From assembly GCA_017556745.1 (NCBI GenBank), contig JAFYMF010000057.1, positions 67,485-131,484 of the forward strand: a DNA stretch of 64,000 bases. The letters are read 5' to 3'. Source of the stretch: Clostridia bacterium (GTDB taxonomy: Bacteria > Bacillota > Clostridia > Oscillospirales > CAG-272). A program made the position numbers and the translations under genes. This document shows, piece by piece, positions 36,226 through 42,248 of the stretch. How positions within the stretch are numbered: position 1 is the first letter of the stretch; every line of letters starts with the position of its first letter. Below the pieces are notes generated by a model, which worked only from the letters and a program-made list of their open reading frames with translations, did no database searches and was not told where the DNA came from.

Positions 36226-36254
36226 TTGACAGTAAACAGAGAATGTGATACACT
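36226..36254 (+). promoter_or_regulatory. Consensus promoter of the attenuator-ATPase locus
   Basis: TTGACA (36226-36231) and TACACT (36249-36254) with a 17-base spacer. A second TTGACA occurs 25 bases upstream (36201-36206) without its own -10. The transcript would start near 36261, giving a leader of about 330 bases before the ATPase gene. Confidence 0.75.
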
Positions 36255-36308
36255 ATAAATGCAATTAAATTATAAATACTTTAAGCTTATCTAAAGGAGG
36301 CGATTATT

Positions 36309-36362
36309 ATGAAAATCACTTATATTTATCGGATGTCATACCTATCGCCTGCGATATGCTGA
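36309..36362 (+). CDS. Leader peptide of an attenuator (17 residues)
   Basis: Small ORF reading MKITYIYRMSYLSPAIC, preceded by an excellent ribosome site (AAAGGAGG) 9 bases before the ATG. Its codons 7-10 contain the left arm of an antiterminator helix, and the first terminator begins 27 bases after its stop codon. This is the layout of ribosome-controlled attenuators. Four Tyr/Ile-rich codons open the peptide and a Pro-Ala-Ile-Cys end precedes the stop; no amino acid is repeated enough to suggest classical amino-acid attenuation, so a drug- or stall-sensing role is more likely. Translation itself has not been shown. Confidence 0.7.
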   Translation: MKITYIYRMSYLSPAIC

Positions 36363-36418
36363 ACGCAAGGTTTATATAGTTTTTGATGCACATCCGGTGA
36401 CGGGTGTGTTTTTGTTTG
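36326..36418 (+). promoter_or_regulatory. Antiterminator / intrinsic terminator 1 switch
   Basis: Terminator 1: CACATCCG (36389-36396), loop GTGA (a GNRA tetraloop), CGGGTGTG (36401-36408), then TTTTTGTTTG. Competing antiterminator: 36326-36336 (within leader codons 6-10) pairs with 36390-36400 in 11 consecutive pairs, two of them G-U, removing the whole left arm and loop of the terminator. A small internal hairpin TATCG/CGATA (36343-36347 with 36352-36356) lies between. The two folds exclude each other, so translation of the leader decides which forms. Confidence 0.75.
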
Positions 36419-36455
36419 TCTGAAATATCTTTCTTTGGCAAACGTATACCTTTAT

Positions 36456-36485
36456 GTACCCGTAGGGGTGCTTTTTGTTTTTCGT
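36456..36485 (+). terminator. Intrinsic terminator 2 of the attenuator
   Basis: GTACCC (36456-36461), loop GTAG, GGGTGC (36466-36471), then TTTTTGTTTTT. Its left arm segment ACCCGT (36458-36463) is complementary to ACGGGT (36400-36405), the right arm of terminator 1. When the antiterminator frees that right arm it can disable terminator 2 as well. Confidence 0.72.
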
Positions 36486-36500
36486 GGAAAGCCCTCGATT

Positions 36501-36614
36501 ATGAGTCAAACGGAAAATTCAGCAAAACCGAAAGGAGAATTTTTTATTATGACTTCTATTAGCACACTTTTGAAAAATAAAATAGGAGATGCCTATGAAA
36601 AGATTAAAAAGTAA
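36501..36614 (+). CDS. Small ORF overlapping the start of the ATPase gene
   Basis: Reading from ATG 36501 gives 37 residues; an in-frame ATG at 36549 gives 21 residues and has the better ribosome site (AAAGGAG, 36531-36537). The peptide is Lys-rich and ends EKIKK. Its 3' end overlaps the first codons of the ATPase gene in another frame, so its translation could couple to, or open, the ATPase start. It may be a second leader or a real small protein. Confidence 0.45.
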   Translation: MSQTENSAKPKGEFFIMTSISTLLKNKIGDAYEKIKK

Positions 36615-38409
36615 GATATTATCTATGGAGCCTAACACAACCACTTACAAGGCGATATATGAAGGTAGTATGACTATAGTTGATCCTGCACATCCTTCAG
36701 TAAAACCGTATACAGATTACAGTCCAACCTATTACAACGATAACGTTGGATTTGAAATAACCACGACACACAAGTTAGCGCAAGATAAGCCAACAGTAGT
36801 GATCAGTATTCCTTGTGAAGCACTTGGAATCGATATTCCCGACAAATCTACCGAGAGCGCAGAAGCGGATTTTTGCCTTCGTGCTTTCAAAAAATATATC
36901 GATGAGCTAAACGCAGAATTATATAATCGAAGTCGTCCCGATAACGAAAACGGCAAGTATTATTTGTGTGTACCCGGCGGAGAAATAATAAAAAGGAACG
37001 CGGTATATTTTGCGCTGTGTCCGCAGAAAGACTATACAAACGGTTCGGGATCAACGGTGTATCTTTTGAACGATGATAAACCTCGTCCGCCACTGATGTG
37101 CCTATGTATCAGAATCCAAGTTCAGTTTCCCCTAAAAAAACTTCGCAAAACCCTTCAAATGATGTGCCGCGATCTTCCTGATGCGGTTGATCGCTTCATT
37201 TTGAATTTCGATATCGATAGACTGAAGAAAGCAACCGAACTTGCAAAAAAGCAATCCTCCATCCGCGCGTGGCTAAAGAACAGCAACTATTGTGCTTTTG
37301 TTGCCAACGGAAGTATTCTTCCGCGCGCAAAAGGAACAGACTTACCAATGCTTGATGCAATTCCGTTTAGGTCTACACCCGATGACGAGATTGAAATTTT
37401 TGGTGTACGCGGTATGGGGATAAAAAAGGGTGTTACCGTTATTACGGGCGGTGGCTATTCAGGAAAATCCACTCTGCTTGACACCATATCCGCAGGAATC
37501 TATGACCACGTACTTGGTGACGGACGCGAGCTTTGCATAACAGACGAAAGTGCCGTTACAATTTCTGCAGAGGACGGAAGAAGTGTAAAACACGTCAATA
37601 TTTCACCGTTTATAAAGTGGTTACCGGGTGGTAACACAAGCGATTTCTCAACCGATCACGCATCGGGATCGACCTCACAAGCAGCAAATATTATGGAAGC
37701 GGTTGATTCAGGTACAAGGTTGTTACTCATTGACGAAGACAGGAGTGCCACTAACTTTATGATTCGTGACCGCATGATGAAGGAGTTGATAGAAAAAGAA
37801 CCGATCACCCCATTTACCGACCGAGCCAACGAGCTTCACAAAACTCGTGATGTTTCTACTATTCTCGTTATCGGTGGTAGCGGTGAGTATCTTTCGGTTG
37901 CCGACAAAATCTATATGATGGAGGATTATCTTATTCACGACGTAACAGAAAAATCCAAAAACATCTGTAATTCATATAACATGACCGCAGAACTGCCCAC
38001 ACCTGCAAACTGGGAACAGATCAGGACCCTTTACTCTGACCGTTTTTCTTCTTATCCCGAAGGAAGCGGTACAGAAAAACTTGAAGTTTCTGATATGGGT
38101 TTTGTCATAATCGGTGATGAAAAGATAGATGTACGCGGACTTCACGATATTGTTTCTTTCCACCAACTTGATACTCTTGGTTTTATGTTACGCTATTTGG
38201 AAATATCCAACAACGACAGAAAGATCGACATTGAAAAGAAGATCAATGATTTGTATGCACGGATATACGAGGAAGGAATTGACTTCCTCTATTCTTCCTT
38301 CTTTACGACCTGTGAGAGATTTCTCGACCTCCCTCGCAAGCAGGAGTTGACAGCACTTATCAACCGTATGCGAAAAATAAACATGGTAAAGGGTGATGAA
38401 ATAAAATAA
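36595..38409 (+). CDS. ABC-class predicted ATPase (PF09818 family)
   Basis: A 604-residue cytoplasmic protein with no membrane segments. A long N-terminal domain (about 1-240) precedes an ABC-type nucleotide-binding core: Walker A GGGYSGKSTLL near residue 285, a degenerate signature DHASGSTSQAANIM near 357, Walker B RLLLIDEDRSATNFM near 373, and a switch region TILVIGGSGEYLSVADKIYMM near 420. This matches the family known only as predicted ATPase of the ABC class; its role is unknown. ATG at 36595 follows GGAG by six bases; an ATG at 36589 is also in frame. Strong attenuator control upstream hints at a translation-stress link. The stop overlaps the start of a small XRE gene (TAATG). Confidence 0.85.
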   Translation: MKRLKSKILSMEPNTTTYKAIYEGSMTIVDPAHPSVKPYTDYSPTYYNDNVGFEITTTHKLAQDKPTVVISIPCEALGIDIPDKSTESAEADFCLRAFKKYIDELNAELYNRSRPDNENGKYYLCVPGGEIIKRNAVYFALCPQKDYTNGSGSTVYLLNDDKPRPPLMCLCIRIQVQFPLKKLRKTLQMMCRDLPDAVDRFILNFDIDRLKKATELAKKQSSIRAWLKNSNYCAFVANGSILPRAKGTDLPMLDAIPFRSTPDDEIEIFGVRGMGIKKGVTVITGGGYSGKSTLLDTISAGIYDHVLGDGRELCITDESAVTISAEDGRSVKHVNISPFIKWLPGGNTSDFSTDHASGSTSQAANIMEAVDSGTRLLLIDEDRSATNFMIRDRMMKELIEKEPITPFTDRANELHKTRDVSTILVIGGSGEYLSVADKIYMMEDYLIHDVTEKSKNICNSYNMTAELPTPANWEQIRTLYSDRFSSYPEGSGTEKLEVSDMGFVIIGDEKIDVRGLHDIVSFHQLDTLGFMLRYLEISNNDRKIDIEKKINDLYARIYEEGIDFLYSSFFTTCERFLDLPRKQELTALINRMRKINMVKGDEIK

Positions 38410-38651
38410 TGACAAAAATCTATTACATAACCATCGCTGATAAAATAAAAGTATATCGAAGCAAACACAATGTAACCCAACGAAGCTTTGCTAAGTTACT
38501 CGGCGTTTCAGCGCAAGCAATACACAAGTGGGAAAAACAACTGTGTTATCCGGACATTACTCTCCTACCGCATCTTGCCAAAATATTAGAGTGTAATGTA
38601 AATGATTTCTTTAATGAATACCAAATGATAAAAACTAATAAGGAGCTATAA
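38409..38651 (+). CDS. Small XRE-family HTH protein
   Basis: An 80-residue protein that is almost only an XRE helix-turn-helix: IADKIKVYRSKHNVTQRSFAKLLGVSAQAIHKWEKQLCYPDITLLPHLAKILECNVNDFF. It is translationally coupled to the ABC-class ATPase by a one-base stop/start overlap. It could repress the locus or act with the ATPase; no operator is obvious apart from the repeated TTGACA boxes upstream. Confidence 0.82.
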   Translation: MTKIYYITIADKIKVYRSKHNVTQRSFAKLLGVSAQAIHKWEKQLCYPDITLLPHLAKILECNVNDFFNEYQMIKTNKEL

Positions 38652-38743
38652 CGCATTTTCGTTAAGTATAATTTATAAATCAATACACAATATCAGTCAC
38701 ACAAAATCAGACTTGCAATTCAAAAATATTGTCTTTAAAAACA

Positions 38744-38773
38744 ATAAACGTCCTGCAAAAGCAGGGCGTTTAT
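38744..38773 (-). terminator. Bidirectional terminator between XRE and S1-domain genes
   Basis: A 13-bp stem (38744-38756 with 38761-38773, one G-T pair) and AAAA loop. The minus strand continues TGTTTTTAAAG, the plus strand CGTTTATTACG, so it serves the S1-domain gene best. From 38652 to this hairpin I see nothing else. Confidence 0.75.
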
Positions 38774-38826
38774 CGTTTATTACGAATCGTTTTAATGCAA
38801 TATATCCATCGGGTGATACATCTTGT

Positions 38827-39771
38827 TTAGGAAAACACCGTTTCTATTACCTTATCACAGTTATACGGAGAATATCGCCAATAGTCGATGTGGTTAACTG
38901 CTTCTGTATCAACAAAATACTTTGCTTCAAATGGGATCTTCTCCCCTTTGTAGGAATCTATAAGCACAAGCTTGATCTTCATTTTCTCCGGAATGATACT
39001 CTTTATGTAAGCGGCCGTTATCTGACCCACCGCTATGTCATCTCTCAGTTCCGCAAGACCCGCAAGATTTGGTGCTATCTCAACAAAAACTCCGTAACTT
39101 TCAACGCTTCTCACCACACCCGAGACAGTCTGACCTACTTTAAATCTTGACGCATTTTCTTCCCACGTGCCGAGAAGCTCTCTATGTGTAACGTATATTC
39201 TTCCGCTGTCGCGATCGATACTCTTTATTATGACCGGTATACGCATCCCTACATACAATCTGTCTCTCGGGTGCGATATTCTGGAAACAGAAATACAATC
39301 TATAGAAAGGAGAGAGGTTATACCACATCCGATATCAACAAATGCACCAAACTGTTCAAGATGCGTTACCTTTGCTTCTATTATATCTCCGGGCATGAGT
39401 CCCATCAGATACCTCTCCATGCATTCCTTCTGTGCGGCACGGCGAGAAAGTATTGGATAGCTTTTACCTGATTGATCTTTTTCAAAACCGATAACCTTAA
39501 ACGCAACCGCACGCCCTACGCGGGTTATAACCGCTATATCCTTAACAGTCTCCCCCATAGGTATATAAGCTACCTCTTCACGTGGCATAATACCGTATCT
39601 GCCACCGAGATTAACAGACAGATTCATTCCCGGTTCACATAAAGTGGCTATACCCTCAAGTATTTTCCCCTCATTCATGGCTGAGCTAAGTCCCCCCATG
39701 GATGAAAGATAAAACTTGTTTTCGGGTGAAGAAAGGGTACTTCCCTCAGGTCTATATATATTTCCTTCCAT
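38827..39771 (-). CDS. S1 RNA-binding domain protein (S1-like)
   Basis: A 314-residue protein with two clear S1 OB-fold repeats, at about 125-200 (PGDIIEAKVTHLEQFGAFVDIGCGITSLL) and 209-272 (VGQTVSGVVRSVESYGVFVEIAPNLAGLAEL), and a divergent N-terminal one at about 45-115. Short S1-like proteins are common in Clostridia and are thought to bind mRNA or the ribosome. It lacks the 4-6 repeats of full ribosomal S1. A single-gene unit closed by the terminator at 38744. Confidence 0.85.
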   Translation of the reverse strand: MEGNIYRPEGSTLSSPENKFYLSSMGGLSSAMNEGKILEGIATLCEPGMNLSVNLGGRYGIMPREEVAYIPMGETVKDIAVITRVGRAVAFKVIGFEKDQSGKSYPILSRRAAQKECMERYLMGLMPGDIIEAKVTHLEQFGAFVDIGCGITSLLSIDCISVSRISHPRDRLYVGMRIPVIIKSIDRDSGRIYVTHRELLGTWEENASRFKVGQTVSGVVRSVESYGVFVEIAPNLAGLAELRDDIAVGQITAAYIKSIIPEKMKIKLVLIDSYKGEKIPFEAKYFVDTEAVNHIDYWRYSPYNCDKVIETVFS

Positions 39772-39992
39772 TTCTTTGCCTCCAATAATTTTATTTACAG
39801 TTAAAATATATGGTGAAAGCCAAGGATAAATTCCGTTTTTTTATACAAAAAAAGAAACAAATGGAAGACAGTTTCTTGACATAGTTACCGCGATGTTGTT
39901 TTATCACATCAAACACAACACTTAACTAAACAACACTGATATACCAAGTATGCTTTAATATTGTCTTCTAAAATTCATTTACGGGGTGCGAC

Positions 39993-40570
39993 AATGAAAC
40001 GGTTAAGAAGTGTTTTTTTTCACAACAATCATTATTCTTATAATGGTCGTTCTATCCGGATGTTCTTTGGATTCTATAAAAGAAGTAGATTCTTTTTCTG
40101 ACCTTTTATCAAAAAGCTATACCGTAACATTTAATGCAAATGGCGGTGAACTTATCTCCGGTTCACTTGAACAGACTGCAAAAAAGGGTGAATCGGCTAT
40201 CGCTCCGGAGTTCACCGCTGATATGATGGTTTTCACCGGTTGGGACAAAGATTTTTCTGATGTTAGAAGTGATATAAAAGTTACCGCTTTGTGGGAGAGA
40301 AAAGTTCTCTCGGGTCAGGAAATTTCTGACTATTCCGATTCAAGAGTCGCAACAGTATATGTATATGACGGTGCAAACAAAGTTAATTGTTCCGGATCCG
40401 GATTCTTTATTGATTCTAATGGTACATTTGTAACAAATTACCACGTTATTGAATATGCGGAATCCATCACAATTGAAATGTCTGATGGTGCAACCTATAA
40501 TGTTTCAAAGGTAATAAAGTTCAGCGACATGTATGATTTAGCTGTACATCATTTTTATAGAATTTTTTAA
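39993..40570 (+). pseudogene. Lipoprotein with InlB-type repeat and truncated trypsin-like domain, frameshifted
   Basis: ATG at 39993 opens a basic signal-peptide start (MKRLRSVF) that runs out of frame at a tract of eight T (40013-40020). The continuation lies in the next frame: hydrophobic segment, lipobox VLSGC, a Listeria/Bacteroides (InlB B-type) repeat of about 60 residues (VTFNANGGEL ... TGWDKDFSDV ... VTALWERK), then a trypsin-like start with GSGFFIDSNGTFVTNYHVI (catalytic His) and DMYDLAV (catalytic Asp). The Ser half of the protease is missing; the frame ends after DLAVHHFYRIF. One T less would restore the signal peptide. Read it as a decayed or possibly phase-variable gene. Confidence 0.65.
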
Positions 40571-40577
40571 ACAAAAA

Positions 40578-40613
40578 CTGACTCCGAAAATTCATCGGAG
40601 TCAGTTTTTTTGT
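40578..40613 (+). terminator. Terminator after the truncated protease lipoprotein
   Basis: 11-bp stem ACTGACTCCGA (40578-40588) / TCGGAGTCAGT (40596-40606), 7-base loop, followed by a run of T. Confidence 0.85.
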
Positions 40614-40650
40614 ATAACGAATACAATGAACAGCGGTATTCGTTATACAG
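40612..40650. repeat. Long inverted repeat between two terminators
   Basis: GTATAACGAATAC (40613-40625) and its exact complement (40637-40649) with an 11-base spacer; flanking T and A runs extend the pairing. It sits between the terminator of the plus-strand pseudogene and that of the minus-strand rpsF-ssb-rpsR operon. Confidence 0.7.
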
Positions 40651-40653
40651 AAA

Positions 40654-40702
40654 AAAGGGCTGAATCAAAAGCGAAATAAATAGCTTTTGACTCAGCCCTT
40701 TT
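40654..40702 (-). terminator. Terminator of rpsF-ssb-rpsR
   Basis: 19 paired bases with one mismatch (40654-40673 and 40683-40702) and a 9-base loop. On the minus strand it is followed by TTTTTTCTG, 41 bases after the rpsR stop. Confidence 0.85.
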
Positions 40703-40743
40703 ATAAAACAATATTATTAAATAACTATCCCTTTACAGCATCA

Positions 40744-41001
40744 TTAGTCGCTGATATAAGGAAGAAGCGCAACGTGGCGGGCACGCTTGATAGCGACAGT
40801 CAGCTGACGCTGATGCTTAGCGCAGGTACCGGAAATTCTTCTGGGAAGAATCTTAGCACGCTCGCTGATATACTTTCTGAGTCTTGCAGAATCCTTGTAA
40901 TCGATGTAATCAACCTTGTCCGCACAGAAAGCACAAACTTTCTTTCTCTTACGGGGATTGTTACGGAACTGACGCTGTTCAGTAGTACGTTCTCTATCCA
41001 T
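40744..41001 (-). CDS. rpsR: 30S ribosomal protein S18
   Basis: An 85-residue protein with the S18 core [65 protein letters not shown]. It retains three Cys (CAFC and GTC), the zinc-ribbon type ('C+') form. It lies 39 bases after ssb in the usual rpsF-ssb-rpsR order. Confidence 0.98.
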   Translation of the reverse strand: MDRERTTEQRQFRNNPRKRKKVCAFCADKVDYIDYKDSARLRKYISERAKILPRRISGTCAKHQRQLTVAIKRARHVALLPYISD

Positions 41002-41040
41002 TTTTATTATCCTCCTATGATATTTAGTGTCCGTTCTCTA

Positions 41041-41520
41041 TCAGAACGGAAGATCATCGTCACCGGTGATCTCCTCAAACCTTGGTGCAGATGCATCGGT
41101 GTTTGAGAATGTCGGTGTGCCATAACTCTCAGGTGCATACTGCATCTGAGGTTGTCCTGCCGAATAGGCCCCACTGTCCGACTTACTGTCAACAAAGCGA
41201 ACTTCTTCAACAACTACCTCTGTGACATATCTCTTTGTATTATTCTGATCAGTCCAGTTTCTGGTCTGGATAGAACCGATAATACAGATGGAATTACCCT
41301 TTTTGAAATATCTGCAAATAAACTCAGCATGCTGACGCCACGCTACTGTGCTAATAAAATCTGCAGTAGGCTGTCCTGATTCTGCCGATTTAGAGGTATA
41401 GTTTCGGTTTACAGCTACTGTAAAAGTAACTACAGGGGTACCGCTCTGTGTCTGCTTGAGTTCGGGGTCTGCGGTCAGACGACCGACGAGAATTACTTTG
41501 TTAAGATTAAGACTTGACAT
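41041..41520 (-). CDS. ssb: Single-stranded DNA-binding protein
   Basis: OB-fold protein of 159 residues: LNKVILVGRLTADPELKQTQSGTPVVTFTVAVNR at the start, DFISTVAWRQHAEFICRYFKKG, a Gly/Ser/Gln-rich linker (about 112-150) and the conserved acidic tip DDDLPF that binds partner proteins. Placed between rpsF and rpsR. Confidence 0.97.
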   Translation of the reverse strand: MSSLNLNKVILVGRLTADPELKQTQSGTPVVTFTVAVNRNYTSKSAESGQPTADFISTVAWRQHAEFICRYFKKGNSICIIGSIQTRNWTDQNNTKRYVTEVVVEEVRFVDSKSDSGAYSAGQPQMQYAPESYGTPTFSNTDASAPRFEEITGDDDLPF

Positions 41521-41546
41521 TCGGATCTCCCCCTTACACTAAGCAA

Positions 41547-41927
41547 TTACTCTTCGGTTACTGCTTCTGCAGGAGCCTCTTCAGCCTCTGCTACGGGAGC
41601 TGCCGCTGCCTTTTTTGCTGCCGCGATAGCCTTCTCGTCAAGTCTGATAACCATGGAGCGCATGATACCATCGGTAATTCCGAATATACGCTCAAGCTCT
41701 GCGGGGAAGTCACCTTCGCACTTGTGGTTTACAAGTACATAGTAACCCTCAGGCTTGTCGTTGATAGGGTATGCAAGTCTACGCTTGCCCCACTCATCGA
41801 CCTTCTCAATCTCGCCATTAGCAGCGATAAGAGAAGTAAACTTGTCGATAAGAGCACGAACTGCCTCTTCGCCAAGATCACTGTCAACGATAAACAGTGT
41901 TTCATAGGAGTTTTTGATCTTTTCCAT
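41547..41927 (-). CDS. rpsF: 30S ribosomal protein S6
   Basis: A 126-residue protein with the S6 ferredoxin-like fold: YETLFIVDSDLGEEAVRALIDKF, WGKRRLAYPINDKPEGYYVLVNHKCEG and GIMRSMVIRLDEKA. The last 30 residues are an Ala/Glu-rich tail. First gene of the rpsF-ssb-rpsR operon. Confidence 0.97.
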   Translation of the reverse strand: MEKIKNSYETLFIVDSDLGEEAVRALIDKFTSLIAANGEIEKVDEWGKRRLAYPINDKPEGYYVLVNHKCEGDFPAELERIFGITDGIMRSMVIRLDEKAIAAAKKAAAAPVAEAEEAPAEAVTEE

Positions 41928-41942
41928 TTTAGTTTACACCTC

Positions 41943-42020
41943 CCTATGGACATTAGACTGTCGGCATAGAAAAATTTACCGACAGCAAGGAGCCGGATGA
42001 TACAATTTCATTCCGGACAG
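41943..42020 (-). promoter_or_regulatory. Leader of rpsF with candidate S6:S18 binding hairpin
   Basis: The leader can form a 7-bp stem CTGTCGG/CCGACAG (41958-41964 with 41979-41985) just before the rpsF ribosome site and a second stem CCGGA/TCCGG (41993-41997 with 42012-42016). Leaders of this operon often carry an S6:S18-binding hairpin with a CCG element; a CCG is present in the first stem. The match to the known motif is not verified. Confidence 0.45.
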
Positions 42021-42026
42021 TTCAGT

Positions 42027-42055
42027 ATTATAACATGTATTTTTCTGTTTGTCAA
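42027..42055 (-). promoter_or_regulatory. Perfect consensus promoter of rpsF-ssb-rpsR
   Basis: On the minus strand TTGACA (42050-42055), 17 bases, TATAAT (42027-42032): full match to the sigma-A consensus. Confidence 0.88.
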
Positions 42056-42165
42056 GTAGTACACGTTAAAAACCACTTTTTTACTCAATATATTATTTAT
42101 ATTGTCAAATTTTTTCGTTTAACGTACTCGATAATATTGAATGATCTTCTAATTTACGACTTTTA

Positions 42166-42194
42166 TTGACTTATTGTCTTATTTGTAGTATAAT
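42166..42194 (+). promoter_or_regulatory. sigma-A promoter of the glucosaminidase-cohesin pair
   Basis: TTGACT (42166-42171) and TATAAT (42189-42194) with a 17-base spacer, about 45 bases before the ribosome site GGAGA. The rest of the divergent region, 42056-42165, is AT-rich without visible features. Confidence 0.75.
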
Positions 42195-42248
42195 ATAGAA
42201 TGAAATAAATGTGTTTTCATTTTAAGATCTCTTTTGGAGAATTTATAT

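Noticed and set aside
36181-36300. Doubled TTGACA boxes as evidence of an inserted mobile element end
   Set aside because: There are no terminal inverted repeats, no target duplication and no transposase; the second box is explained as a normal -35.
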